From: an uncultured bacterium
GTDB taxonomy: Bacteria > Actinomycetota > Coriobacteriia > Coriobacteriales > Coriobacteriaceae
Assembly (NCBI GenBank): GCA_905215205.1
Contig: CAJMPK010000001.1
Span: 28,879-92,878 of the forward strand
Direction of reading: 5' to 3'
DNA length: 64,000 nt
Shown here: positions 40,743-49,923 of the stretch, piece after piece
Position numbering within the stretch: the first letter of the stretch is position 1
Layout: each line of letters begins with the position of its first letter
Notes under the pieces: model-generated
What the model saw: the letters and a program-made list of their open reading frames with translations, nothing else
The model's database searches: none
Told to the model about the DNA's origin: nothing
Position numbers and translations under genes: made by a program

Positions 40743-42710
40743 CTAGCGCAGGGAGCGCAGGCCGCCGGCGTCTTTGTCGAGCACCGTAAAGCGCACGGCA
40801 TCCAGATGCTCCAAGATGCTGATGGCACGCTTGCGCGACACACCCAGAGCCTCGCGCAGTACGCTCGTGGTGGCAGCGCCGCCGGCTACCTCAATGGCGG
40901 CGGCGACGAGCTCGCGCGCATGGGCCTCGGCGGCAGCGGACAAGGCAACGTCGCGCTCGACCTTCACGATGGAACGGTTGAGCGAAAGCTCGCGCAGGGC
41001 ACGCGTCATGGTGTCGCGGCCGAGCTGCAGCTGTTCGCCCACCTCGGGAAGCGCCGGTGCATCCAGGCCGGCCTCGTCAAGCAGCGCGACGATCCGTTCG
41101 CAAGCCTCTCGCACCACGCGTGCCGCTGCGGCGGCCGAATGCGGATCGAATACCTCGGCGCCCTCGGTGGCGCACACGCCACGCGAGCAGCCCTCGGCAA
41201 TCAGAGCCGCGTCAACGGCTTCATCCGCAGCGGGCCAAGCGGCATGGGCGACCGCGCCGGGCGTAAAGCCCGTCTCCTTAGGAGCCGCCGCGTGCATGGC
41301 TGACAGGGTCGCCGCCAGTGCACCCATCGCGGCGTCGAGCACGGCGGCATTCACATACAGCGCATCGCCCGAGCCAGCAAGCTCGCAAACAACACCTCGC
41401 GCCACCAACTCGTTCAGCGCGGCATCGGCTACACCGGAAACAAGATCTAGCGCTGCGGCAACGTCGGCAGCCACGACCGGCAGCGCCTGCAGCGCCAGCC
41501 ATGCCTCAACACCAGCGACGGCATCGCCGGCCTCAAGTGCCGCAAGCAGCGCGCGCTCCCCCGCCGAAAGCTCGCGCGAGCGACGGCAGCGCGAAAGCAG
41601 CACGCGCCCACCGCCAATAAGCATCACGGGCGAATACGACAGCACCACGGCATGGTCTCCGGCTCGCAGCGGCAGCGGCTCCTCCAAGCGCACCTGTACG
41701 GTACGGGTCTCGCCAACCGCCATGGGGGCCTCGCCCTCCATGAACATGATGCGGCCGACAACCTCGGCCGTACCCGCCATCACGTGCACACGCGCACCCG
41801 ACTCAAGCACGCGCGGCTTGGCGCCCTCGCGACCCAAATACGTAAACGCCATCATAAAGCGCATCGTCTGGCCAAAGCGGCCCGCTACGCCCAGCATCTC
41901 GCCACGGTCAAGCGCCGTGACACCGTCACCAGCCAGGTTGAGCGCCACGCGTTGCCCAGGCAGCGCGCGCGGCGTATCGCCATGCACCTGAATCCCGCGC
42001 ACACGACAGACCGTACGCGACGGCAAAGCCGTCAGCTCGTCGCCCACCGCAACCGGCGCATCGTGCAACGTTCCCGTCACTACGGTACCGACGCCCTTGA
42101 TCGTAAAGCAGCGGTCAATCGGCAGGCGAGGCGCGGCATCGGTGAGCTCGGCACGGGCGCGGCAGGCATCCCAACAAGCGGCAACCTGCTCGTCGAGCGC
42201 AGCCAGCAGCCCGTCGATCCCCGCGCCGGTCTTAGACGAGACGGGCACAATGGGCGCGCCCGCAAACACGGTACCCGACAAAAAGTCATCGACATCGAGC
42301 TCGGCAAGCTCGGTCATCTCGGCATCGGCCAGGTCACACATCGTCAGCGCCACCACCATATGCGTGACGCCCAGCAGCTCCAACACGTGCACGTGCTCGC
42401 GCGTCTGCGGCATTACGCCCTCGACGGCAGAGACCACCAGCACGGCAACGTCGATGCCTGTCGCACCCTGCACCATGGCGCGCAGGTAGTGGGCATGCCC
42501 CGGCACGTCGACCAGGCCGACGATCTTGCCGCTCGGCAGTGCCAGCTCGCCAAAGCCCAGCTCCACCGTCATGCCGCGACGACGCTCGACCTCCAGGCGA
42601 TCGGGATTTTTGCCGGTCAGCGCCTCGATCAGCGCCGACTTACCGTGGTCGACGTGGCCCGCCGTGCCAACGATAACGGGACACTCCACCAGCGCCTGAA
42701 CCTCACTCAT
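40743..42710 (-). CDS. selB: Selenocysteine-specific elongation factor SelB
   Basis: Delivers Sec-tRNA-Sec to UGA codons by binding the SECIS hairpin. The 655-residue protein has an EF-Tu-like GTPase domain (P-loop VGTAGHVDHGKSALIEALTG, switch DVPGHAHYLRAM), beta-barrel domains (GTVVTGTLHDAPV), and a C-terminal half of winged helices ending in GVSRKRAISILEHLDAVRFT, which bind the mRNA hairpin. The G4 motif, normally NKxD or TKxD, reads TMCD here, so the base-contacting lysine is a methionine. It overlaps selA by 4 nt. Confidence 0.93.
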   Translation of the reverse strand: MSEVQALVECPVIVGTAGHVDHGKSALIEALTGKNPDRLEVERRRGMTVELGFGELALPSGKIVGLVDVPGHAHYLRAMVQGATGIDVAVLVVSAVEGVMPQTREHVHVLELLGVTHMVVALTMCDLADAEMTELAELDVDDFLSGTVFAGAPIVPVSSKTGAGIDGLLAALDEQVAACWDACRARAELTDAAPRLPIDRCFTIKGVGTVVTGTLHDAPVAVGDELTALPSRTVCRVRGIQVHGDTPRALPGQRVALNLAGDGVTALDRGEMLGVAGRFGQTMRFMMAFTYLGREGAKPRVLESGARVHVMAGTAEVVGRIMFMEGEAPMAVGETRTVQVRLEEPLPLRAGDHAVVLSYSPVMLIGGGRVLLSRCRRSRELSAGERALLAALEAGDAVAGVEAWLALQALPVVAADVAAALDLVSGVADAALNELVARGVVCELAGSGDALYVNAAVLDAAMGALAATLSAMHAAAPKETGFTPGAVAHAAWPAADEAVDAALIAEGCSRGVCATEGAEVFDPHSAAAAARVVREACERIVALLDEAGLDAPALPEVGEQLQLGRDTMTRALRELSLNRSIVKVERDVALSAAAEAHARELVAAAIEVAGGAATTSVLREALGVSRKRAISILEHLDAVRFTVLDKDAGGLRSLR

Positions 42711-44164
42711 CGTGCAACCGCCTTCTTAACGCACGCGACGAGCGTCGATGCCGCCGTCTCGATATCGCGGTCACCCACGAGCGTGCGCACATCAAACAGG
42801 ACGCGATCGTGCGAGGCGCGCGTGACGACCGGCGTGTCGAAATCCTGGACGAGCGAGCGCTTGAGCGCGTCGACAGAAAGACGCTCATCAACGAGGCGCA
42901 CGGCAACGCACATGGTGGGCAGCTCGACGGTAGGCAGCGAGCCGCCGCCGGGAGTCGACGACTCCTCGACGATTTCCACCTGCACGGCACACGGGCAGCC
43001 AGCCTTATCGAGGCCTGCCACCATCAACTCGCTCAGCTTGCGTGCGCGACGCTCCAGATGAGCCTGCGGAAGCGTAAGCATGCTGAGCACCGGCACCTCA
43101 CGATGGGCAACATCGGCGCCGTCCATGTAGATACGCAGCGTGGCCTCGAGCGCCGACAGAGCCAGTTTGCCCGGGCGCAGGGCACGCATAAGCGGATGTG
43201 ACCCGCAGGCCTGGACCAGATCGCGACGGCCCATGATAATGCCCGCCTGCGCGGCACCCAGCAGCTTATCACCCGAGCACGACACCAGATCGAGCCCTGC
43301 CGAAACCGAAGCCGGCGTGGTTTCTTCGCCGCCGCGCACCAAGATGTCGTCGGGCAACAGCGCGCCCGAGCCCTGGTCCTCGTAGAACAGCAGGCCATGC
43401 TTGTGGGCCAGGGTGGCAAGCTCCCGAGAGCCCACCTCCTCGTGAAAGCCCTCGATGCGATAGTTGGAAGGATGAACCTTGAGGATCATGGCCGTATCGG
43501 GCGTGATGGCGCGCTCGTAGTCGCCCAGGTGCGTGCGGTTGGTGGCGCCGACCTCGACGAGTTTGGCGCCCGAAGCCGCCATGACATCGGGGATGCGGAA
43601 GCTGCCGCCGATCTCGACAAGCTCGCCGCGGCTGACGATGACCTCTTTGCCTGCGGCATGGGTCGCCAGCACCAGCAGCACCGCGGCGGCGTTGTTGTTG
43701 ACCACAAGCGCGTCCTCGGCACCGGTGAGCGAGCGGATCAGTTGCGCGGCGTGCTCCTTGCGCGACCCGCGCGAACAGGTGTCCACACTGTACTCGAGCG
43801 TGCTGTAGCCGCGCGCGACCTCGGCCACGGCCTTTGCCGCCGACTCCGCGAGCGGGGCTCGACCCAGGTTGGTATGGATGACCACACCCGTGGCATTAAC
43901 TGCTGGGCGCAGGCTCGGCAGCGCGGAGCGGTGCGCACGCCACTCGATGGCCGAAGCCAGGTCGCGCTTAGAGCGCGGGGCGGCGCCGGCGCGAATGGCG
44001 GCGCGCTCCTCGTCGAGCTCGGCCGTGACGGCGGCATGCACCACCGCGTCGCAGGTCTCCCCCGCCGCTTTCACAACAGGCCACTCTGCGAGCAGCTCGT
44101 TGACGGAAGGAATGGCGCGCAGGCGGGCGCGTACCTCATCGGACATGTTCTGGCTATCGCTCAT
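42707..44164 (-). CDS. selA: L-seryl-tRNA(Sec) selenium transferase
   Basis: Pyridoxal-phosphate enzyme that converts Ser-tRNA-Sec to Sec-tRNA-Sec with selenophosphate. The 485-residue length is typical of bacterial SelA. The N-terminal tRNA-binding helices (IPSVNELLAEWPVVKAAGET) precede VNATGVVIHTNLGRAPLAES, and the PLP lysine is in SCSGDKLLGAAQAGIIMGRR. Its stop overlaps the selB start (ATGA), so the two are coupled. selD, needed to make selenophosphate, is not in the window. Confidence 0.95.
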   Translation of the reverse strand: MSDSQNMSDEVRARLRAIPSVNELLAEWPVVKAAGETCDAVVHAAVTAELDEERAAIRAGAAPRSKRDLASAIEWRAHRSALPSLRPAVNATGVVIHTNLGRAPLAESAAKAVAEVARGYSTLEYSVDTCSRGSRKEHAAQLIRSLTGAEDALVVNNNAAAVLLVLATHAAGKEVIVSRGELVEIGGSFRIPDVMAASGAKLVEVGATNRTHLGDYERAITPDTAMILKVHPSNYRIEGFHEEVGSRELATLAHKHGLLFYEDQGSGALLPDDILVRGGEETTPASVSAGLDLVSCSGDKLLGAAQAGIIMGRRDLVQACGSHPLMRALRPGKLALSALEATLRIYMDGADVAHREVPVLSMLTLPQAHLERRARKLSELMVAGLDKAGCPCAVQVEIVEESSTPGGGSLPTVELPTMCVAVRLVDERLSVDALKRSLVQDFDTPVVTRASHDRVLFDVRTLVGDRDIETAASTLVACVKKAVAR

Positions 44165-44216
44165 GTGCAGCCTTTCAAAAGAAACGTGGATCAGTCGAAT
44201 ACATCAGCTGAGTCAA

Positions 44217-46334
44217 TTACTCGTCATTATCCCCGCGCGCGACAATCTTTTCCACGCGAACGGCGTTTTCCTGGGTGAGCGCGGCGCCCGTCAACGGGTC
44301 CCAACGCAGCGGCGTGTGGTCGAGCGGCCCGACGCCCAGGGCCTGCCGGCCACCACCCTCAGCACCCAATGCGCGTCCGCCGGGGGCGGCCGACGTAAAG
44401 ATGCACGCCGGATGCAGATAGGGCGTCGTCTCTACGCGCACGCGATCGCGGCCCATGTCGCTCACAAGCTCGACGACCTCGCCATCGGCGATACCCATGC
44501 GAGCGGCGGCATCGGCATTCATCTGCACGGCATCCAAGTCCGACCCCGCCTCGGCGGCACCTTGGGCCGCAAGCCTTCGCGAGGTATGCGACTCAAAGGG
44601 ACGGTTGCCGCTAATGAGGCGAAACATCCCCGGGCCGGGCTCCACCATGGGAGCGATCCAGTCGGGTAAACGACCCAGACCGGCTCGCTCCCATACGTCG
44701 CTTGCCAGCGCAATTTTGCCGCCATCCAAGGGAATCGCCGGCTCGCCCGTACGCGACGGCAACGCAACACCCGTGTCGGCCCAGCCGCGCTCCTTGAGCT
44801 CGTCCAGATTGATCCCAAAAGGCGCCACCTGGGCAGCCGCCAGATCGTCGGACGTAAACCGAAAGTACTCACCCACGCCATACACCTGCGCCAGACCGGC
44901 AAAAATCTCCCGACCGGGACGTGTGTCGTCATGCTGCACGGGCAGCACGGCGTTGCGGTAGAACGCGCGCGCGTCGTTGCGGCCCACGACCGTGCCCACG
45001 CCGCGGTCGGCCTCCAGATACGTCACATCGGGCAGCACGAAGTCGGAAGCGCGCGCTGTCTCGGACCAGCGAATATCAATCGTCACGAGCAAGTCGAGCT
45101 GCTGCAAGATGCCCAACCAAGCCTGCGCATTGCCATAGCCCGCACCGGGGTTACTGGCATAGACGATGAGCCCACGCAAATCGCCGGCAAGAATCGACTG
45201 ACCGATGGTCGTGCACAGGCCGCGCACCGGATCGACCAGTGGATAGCGTTCGGACCCCAACTTAGGCTCACGCGGCACTGACGGCGTCGCAAAACGCACA
45301 GGGTCCAAGTCGCCCAGTACAAGCGGCGTGGGCGGATTGAGCGCGCCGCCTGCGTGTCCGATGCAGCCCAGCAGCACATCAACCATGCAGATAGCTCGCG
45401 CGGTCTGCGTACTGTTAGCATACGCGATGCCGATACCGCCATGAAAGCCGGCGTCCACCACGGCAGCAGGCGCCGCGGCAGCTAGATCGCGCGCCGTGGC
45501 GGCGATCTCTGCGGCCGGCACGTCGCACATCGACTCGGCCCACTCGGGCGTCCAAGCACGGGCCGCCTGCGCCAGCTCGTCAAAACCCGTGGTGTAGCGG
45601 TCCACGAACTCGTGGTCATACAGGCCCTCGGCAATGAGCACATGTGCAATGCCCAGCAGCAAGGCCAGGTCGCAGCCCGGGCGCACGCGCAGCCAGCGGT
45701 CGGCAAGCGCAGCCGAGCCACTGCGCCGGGGGTCGACCACGATAATCTTCGCCCCACGGCGACGGGCATCGTTGAGTGCATCAACGGCCCCCATCGTCGA
45801 CGAATCGACGATGGAACGCCCCAGGTACATGATGCAATCGGTATGCGCCAGGTCGGAGGCGGGGCTGTAGCCCAGGCTGTGCTCCCAACCGGTGAGACGG
45901 CTCACCTCGCAGGCGCCGTCGGCACCGTACACGTTGGGTGAGCCCAGCGCATGCATAAAGCGATACGCCCAGTAACGGTCGAACGAGGGCACGCCGAGCG
46001 TCATGCCCAGCGCGCGCGGACCATGTCCGTCAACAATCCCCCAAAGGCGCGCTGCAATCTGCGCGAACGCCTCGTCCCACGAAATCACATCGAACCCCGA
46101 GCCATCAGCTCGTCGGCGCATGGGGTGCACAATGCGATCGCGCTCGTCAAACGGCATGTCCAGGCGATGCCGTCCGCGGGCGCACAGGGCACGCGCCGCG
46201 CACGGATGACCCGGCACCGGCAGCTCGGCCACCACACGCCCATCCTCAACATGGGCCGCAAAGGCGCAATCGGCATAGCATCCCCCGCATGTGGTCACCA
46301 CGGAGCGACCGTCACGCTTCACAGCAGATGCCAT
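44217..46334 (-). CDS. Molybdopterin oxidoreductase (FdhF-like, cysteine ligand)
   Basis: A 705-residue member of the DMSO reductase/formate dehydrogenase superfamily with no signal peptide. A [4Fe-4S] motif at the N-terminus reads TTCGGCYADC with a fourth Cys in RALCARG. The Mo-ligand region reads YGADGACEVSRLTGW, so the ligand is probably Cys rather than Sec. MGD-binding segments include KIIVVDPRRSGSAAL, VYASNPGAGYG and SDFVLPDVTYLEADRGVGT. Start ATG 46334 has AAAGGGG eight nt ahead. It heads the block with selA, selB, selC and mobA (52 nt before selA). It could be a formate dehydrogenase homologue or an oxyanion/sulfur reductase catalytic subunit; no partner ferredoxin is adjacent. Confidence 0.75.
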   Translation of the reverse strand: MASAVKRDGRSVVTTCGGCYADCAFAAHVEDGRVVAELPVPGHPCAARALCARGRHRLDMPFDERDRIVHPMRRRADGSGFDVISWDEAFAQIAARLWGIVDGHGPRALGMTLGVPSFDRYWAYRFMHALGSPNVYGADGACEVSRLTGWEHSLGYSPASDLAHTDCIMYLGRSIVDSSTMGAVDALNDARRRGAKIIVVDPRRSGSAALADRWLRVRPGCDLALLLGIAHVLIAEGLYDHEFVDRYTTGFDELAQAARAWTPEWAESMCDVPAAEIAATARDLAAAAPAAVVDAGFHGGIGIAYANSTQTARAICMVDVLLGCIGHAGGALNPPTPLVLGDLDPVRFATPSVPREPKLGSERYPLVDPVRGLCTTIGQSILAGDLRGLIVYASNPGAGYGNAQAWLGILQQLDLLVTIDIRWSETARASDFVLPDVTYLEADRGVGTVVGRNDARAFYRNAVLPVQHDDTRPGREIFAGLAQVYGVGEYFRFTSDDLAAAQVAPFGINLDELKERGWADTGVALPSRTGEPAIPLDGGKIALASDVWERAGLGRLPDWIAPMVEPGPGMFRLISGNRPFESHTSRRLAAQGAAEAGSDLDAVQMNADAAARMGIADGEVVELVSDMGRDRVRVETTPYLHPACIFTSAAPGGRALGAEGGGRQALGVGPLDHTPLRWDPLTGAALTQENAVRVEKIVARGDNDE

Positions 46335-46398
46335 CTCGATTACCCCTTTCATCAGCCAAACACAACAGGCCAAAAGCCCGGCAACGAACCCCAGACCC

Positions 46399-46434
46399 AA
46401 AAAGCCTCCCGCACGGCAATGCCCCGCGGGAGGC
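46399..46434 (-). terminator. Terminator of the formate hydrogenlyase operon
   Basis: Stem GCCTCCCGC/GCGGGAGGC followed by TTTTTGGG on the minus strand, 22 nt past the stop of the formate channel gene. Confidence 0.85.
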
Positions 46435-46456
46435 CCAACGTCAAACAGACGATACC

Positions 46457-47296
46457 TTACGCCTCGGACTTCTTGGCGTAGATAAACCAGTAGCCGAGCG
46501 CGACCAGAACCGCGCCGCCCACGATGTTGCCCAGCGTGGCGGCGGACAGGTTAAACGCAATGCCCGCAGCGTTGAGCGCATCAGCGCCGGCGACGTCGGC
46601 ACCGTAACCGCATGCATGCATCACGGCGCCCATGGGCAAAAAGTACATGTTGGCGACGCAGTGCTCAAAACCGCAGGCCACAAAGGCGGCGATGGGCAGC
46701 AGAATGCCCACGACCTTATCGACCACGGTCTTGCCGGCGGTACCGATCCACACGGCAAGGCACACAAAGATGTTGCACAGGATGCCGCGGAAGAAGATCG
46801 TCACCCAGTCGATCGTCACCTTGCCGGCGGCGACGCTCACCATGGAGTTGGCGACCGCCTCGCCGTTGAGCTTATAGATGCCGGCCATGTACACCAAAAA
46901 GACGATGAACAGGGCACCGACAAAATTGCCGACCCATACGACAACCCAGGCCTTGAGCATCTGGACCAGGGTGATCTTTTTGCTCTTGAGCGCGCAGACC
47001 ATAAGCGAATTGCCGGTAAACAGCTCGGCGCCGCACACCAGCACGAGCACCAGGCCCAGGCAAAAGCACAGACCGCCCACGACACGCTGGGCACCCCAGC
47101 CCAGCGTGCTGTCGCTCAAAAACACCGTAAAGAACAGGCCGCCGAAGGCAATAAACGCACCGGCGAACATTGCCAACAGAAAGGCCTTTGCGACCGGCAG
47201 GTTGGCCTTGGTCACGCCGGCGGCCTCGGTCTTGGCCTCGATCGCAGCGGGCGCCAGGCAATCGGGAGCGGGGTACTCCACCTTGGAATCTGCCAT
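46457..47296 (-). CDS. focA: FocA/NirC-family formate channel
   Basis: A 279-residue pentameric anion channel of the formate-nitrite transporter family with six membrane helices. Family signatures are AGAFIAFGGLFFTVFL (helix 1 region), LVLVCGAELFTGNSLMVCAL (the AELFTGN-type motif), FFRGILCNIFVCLAVW (the R-x2-x-CN-x2-V-CLAVW motif) and GFEHCVANMYFLPMGA (F-EHxVANM, with the pore histidine). Because it is the last gene of the hyf-like operon, formate is the likely substrate, imported for or exported from the hydrogenlyase. Start ATG 47296; FocA versus NirC is decided by context. Confidence 0.87.
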   Translation of the reverse strand: MADSKVEYPAPDCLAPAAIEAKTEAAGVTKANLPVAKAFLLAMFAGAFIAFGGLFFTVFLSDSTLGWGAQRVVGGLCFCLGLVLVLVCGAELFTGNSLMVCALKSKKITLVQMLKAWVVVWVGNFVGALFIVFLVYMAGIYKLNGEAVANSMVSVAAGKVTIDWVTIFFRGILCNIFVCLAVWIGTAGKTVVDKVVGILLPIAAFVACGFEHCVANMYFLPMGAVMHACGYGADVAGADALNAAGIAFNLSAATLGNIVGGAVLVALGYWFIYAKKSEA

Positions 47297-47335
47297 GTCA
47301 ATCACTTCTTTCCTAATCAGCAGGGACAAGCGCTC

Positions 47336-47839
47336 CTATTGCTCTTGCCCCAAGCGGACAAAGTGGGAAAAGTCGTTGGCGGCCACGGCGTCGTACACGG
47401 CGTCGACGGCGTCAAAGACTTCCGGGGACATGGGGTTGTAGAACTCCGTATCGCCCGGCTGAATTCCTATGAAGACGATATCTTCGCACGATTGCTCAAT
47501 CTCTTCGATCAGAATCGACAAAGGGAGCGAATGCGTGGTGAACATCGACTTGCGGGCCACATCACGTTTGTCGAGCAAGCGGATGGCGCCGACGGGCAGC
47601 GCCATGTCGGCGGCATCGACCAAGACCAGACGCGGCGGACGCTCGCGCTTGACCTCGATGATGTCGTCCTCGGGCGTTTGGCCTCCGTCGATGGTGTACC
47701 AACCGGCGATGGGTGCGTCTTCCATCTTTTTGGAGAGCACGGGGCCGGTGGCATCGTCGGCACGCAGCACGCTTCCCGCCGTGAGCACGATACCCGCAAA
47801 CGGGGCGCCGTTCACGCGTCCATCCACAACGCGACCCAT
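47336..47839 (-). CDS. hycI: Hydrogenase maturation endopeptidase (HycI family)
   Basis: A 167-residue nickel-dependent peptidase that trims the C-terminus of the hydrogenase large subunit after Ni insertion. Residues expected to bind nickel are in LTAGSVLRADDATGPVLSKK, RLVLVDAADMALPVG and FTTHSLPLSILIEE (the late His). This pattern and the 4a-hydrogenase neighbourhood support HycI. It overlaps the hycH gene by 1 nt. Its expected target is HyfG (49924-51696). Confidence 0.87.
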   Translation of the reverse strand: MGRVVDGRVNGAPFAGIVLTAGSVLRADDATGPVLSKKMEDAPIAGWYTIDGGQTPEDDIIEVKRERPPRLVLVDAADMALPVGAIRLLDKRDVARKSMFTTHSLPLSILIEEIEQSCEDIVFIGIQPGDTEFYNPMSPEVFDAVDAVYDAVAANDFSHFVRLGQEQ

Positions 47840-48420
47840 TACTGCAACCTCCCCGTCAGATACACGCCCGACACGTCGCGCACGCGCTCAACCAGATCGC
47901 GAAACTTCATTAAGAACGCGACCTGCTGGGCATGCAGGCCAAAGTCGTCATCGAACACCGAGATGCCAGCCTTGGCCGAGCCGCGAAAACCGCGCTCGTC
48001 GAGCAGCGTGTCGCAGGCCTCGAGCAGCGACGGCACCGCCGCCTTGTCGAGCTGGCACTCGCCAAAGGAGCGGATGGCCTCGAACTTGGTCTTGGCCTCC
48101 CCCTCTGGTAGCACGTCGACGAGCGAATAGAACACGTTCACCGGCACCGACAGGCGCGGCTCAAAGCAGTCGAGCACGCCGGTGTGGTGGCCCACGGCGA
48201 GCGTGTAGTACAGCACGTCGCAGGCCTCCTGGGGAACGTCTTCCTCGGTCTCCACAAACTTACGCGTGAGCTCATAGAAGACCACCTGGTCGGGCGCATG
48301 ACCCAGGCAGGGGTCGGCGACGCCTTCGGCGGCCTCGTCGCTTGCGCGCGAGGCATCGCCAAAGGAGCCGCCGAGCATGCCGGGGCCCGCAAAGTAACCA
48401 GAGCGGTCCGTGAGCTCCAT
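47839..48420 (-). CDS. hycH: HycH-like formate hydrogenlyase maturation protein
   Basis: A 193-residue protein resembling the HycH/HyfJ family required for assembly of the formate hydrogenlyase large subunit in enterobacteria. Recognisable stretches are VVFYELTRKFVETEEDVPQE and CDVLYYTLAVGHHTGVLDCF. It has no cofactor motif. The gene follows hyfI without a gap and precedes hycI, the same order as hycGHI in E. coli. The call relies on both similarity by eye and position. Confidence 0.78.
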   Translation of the reverse strand: MELTDRSGYFAGPGMLGGSFGDASRASDEAAEGVADPCLGHAPDQVVFYELTRKFVETEEDVPQEACDVLYYTLAVGHHTGVLDCFEPRLSVPVNVFYSLVDVLPEGEAKTKFEAIRSFGECQLDKAAVPSLLEACDTLLDERGFRGSAKAGISVFDDDFGLHAQQVAFLMKFRDLVERVRDVSGVYLTGRLQ

Positions 48421-49203
48421 CTAGCGACCTCCGGCCAGCACCAGATCCTGCAGCGCCGAGTAGACCTCAACGCGGCGCGGATCGTCCTGCTTGTCGATGA
48501 GCAGCGCCATAGCACCGCGGATATCGCCCTTGGGCGCGCCCTCGAGCGTATCCATAAACTCATTGGCCAGGTCACGGCCGTAACGGTAGCCGCTCATGGC
48601 GCGAGCTTCGCGCTCGATGGCAACGCGCAGCTTGTACGGCACACCGGGGTGCAGGATATCGGCCTGCTCGCCGGCGGCCTCCACCGTGGTCTCGGCATGG
48701 AGCTTTTGGTCCAGCAGACCGAGCGCCATGGCAAAGCCGTAGATGGTCTGCGCGGGGCTGGGCGGGCAGCCGGGGATATAGACATCGACCGGCAAGATCT
48801 TGTCCGTGCCGCCCCAGACGCAGTAGTTGTCGTAGAAGATGCCGCCGGTGCAGCCGCACGCGCCATAGGACACCACGATCTTGGGATCGGGTGCGGCCTC
48901 AAAGGCGCGCAGGGCCGGCATGCGCATGGCACGCGTCACGGCACCGGTGTACAGCAGCACGTCGGCGTGACGGGGCGAGGGCACGACCTTGATGCCAAAG
49001 CGCTCGACGTCGAAGACGGGCGTGATGGAACCGAAGATCTCGATCTCGCAGCCGTTGCAGCCGCCGCAGTCAACACGGTAGACGTACACCGAGCGCTTGA
49101 TCTTCTTAAGAAGGGTCGCCTTGGCCTTCTCGATGCTCTCGTCGAGCTCGATCTTGGTCGGGCGGTACTGAAGCCGCTCGGGCAAAAGCGTGGGTTCGGC
49201 CAT
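48421..49203 (-). CDS. hyfI: Hydrogenase small subunit (HyfI/HycG, NuoB-like)
   Basis: A 260-residue electron-transfer subunit holding the proximal [4Fe-4S] cluster next to the NiFe site. Cluster residues are in VDCGGCNGCEIEIFGSI, SYGACGCTGGIF and PGCPPSPAQTIYGFAMAL. The C-terminal about 90 residues (AEQADILHPGVPYKLR, YRYGRDLANEFMDTLE) are longer than in NuoB, as in group 4a hydrogenases. It is 2 nt from hyfH. Confidence 0.9.
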   Translation of the reverse strand: MAEPTLLPERLQYRPTKIELDESIEKAKATLLKKIKRSVYVYRVDCGGCNGCEIEIFGSITPVFDVERFGIKVVPSPRHADVLLYTGAVTRAMRMPALRAFEAAPDPKIVVSYGACGCTGGIFYDNYCVWGGTDKILPVDVYIPGCPPSPAQTIYGFAMALGLLDQKLHAETTVEAAGEQADILHPGVPYKLRVAIEREARAMSGYRYGRDLANEFMDTLEGAPKGDIRGAMALLIDKQDDPRRVEVYSALQDLVLAGGR

Positions 49204-49205
49204 GG

Positions 49206-49922
49206 TTACTCCTCCTTCGTATCAAAATCCATGATGATGCCCTCGACCGGCGCCGGACCGGCGGGAATCTCGGGCGCATCGGGGTTGATCTCGCGGTCGA
49301 TATACTCCGGGTTCACGCCGTGGCCGCCCAGATACTCCATGCCGGGGCCCTGGGGCTCGCCGGACGCAAGCGTCTCGTTGGCAGCCATGCCGTGCGCGTT
49401 GCCGGTCTTAACGGCCGAGGCGGCGCGCAGGGCGTCGAGCTCGCGCTTGCACTCCTGGCACACGCGCACGGTACGGGCGGCCTGCTCGGCCTCCATGCCG
49501 CCGGCCTTTTGCAGCAGGCGCTTGGCGTAGTCGATCTCCTTATGCGGAGCAAACGGCTTGCCGCAGCGCGAGCAGTGCTCGAGCGTGTAGACGCTCTTGC
49601 TGGTGAGGTCGTCCTTGCTCATGACGGCCAGCTCAAACTCCTCGGTGAGCTTGATGGCCTCCATGGGGCAGGCCTCCTCGCAGCGGCCGCAGAAGATGCA
49701 GCGACCGTAGTCGATCGACCAGGTGATGGTATCGGCCGCAAGGTCGGTGTCCATGCGAATGGCATCGGCCGGGCATGCCACGCCGCAGGCACCGCAGGCG
49801 ATGCAGAGCTCGGCGTTGTGCTCGGGCTTGCCGCGCATGTCCTTGTTGGTGGGAAACGGCGCAAACGGGTACTTGACCGTCGCGTCGCCGGCCTTGGCGT
49901 TAACCTTCCAAAGCTTCAGCAT
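49206..49922 (-). CDS. hyfH: Hydrogenase ferredoxin subunit (HyfH/HycF, NuoI-like)
   Basis: A 238-residue protein carrying two [4Fe-4S] clusters in CIACGACGVACP and CIFCGRCEEACP, relaying electrons to the small subunit. A possible zinc-ribbon (HCSRCGKPF and CQECKREL) and a glycine/proline-rich tail follow, an extension typical of HycF/HyfH. I chose the ATG at 49922, 1 nt after hyfG, because AGGAGGCG precedes it; the longer in-frame sequence upstream is inside hyfG. Confidence 0.9.
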   Translation of the reverse strand: MLKLWKVNAKAGDATVKYPFAPFPTNKDMRGKPEHNAELCIACGACGVACPADAIRMDTDLAADTITWSIDYGRCIFCGRCEEACPMEAIKLTEEFELAVMSKDDLTSKSVYTLEHCSRCGKPFAPHKEIDYAKRLLQKAGGMEAEQAARTVRVCQECKRELDALRAASAVKTGNAHGMAANETLASGEPQGPGMEYLGGHGVNPEYIDREINPDAPEIPAGPAPVEGIIMDFDTKEE

Positions 49923-49923
49923 A

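Noticed and set aside
46335..46400. Upstream start for the Mo oxidoreductase
   Set aside because: It would begin at the edge of the operon terminator; ATG 46334 is better placed behind AAAGGGG.
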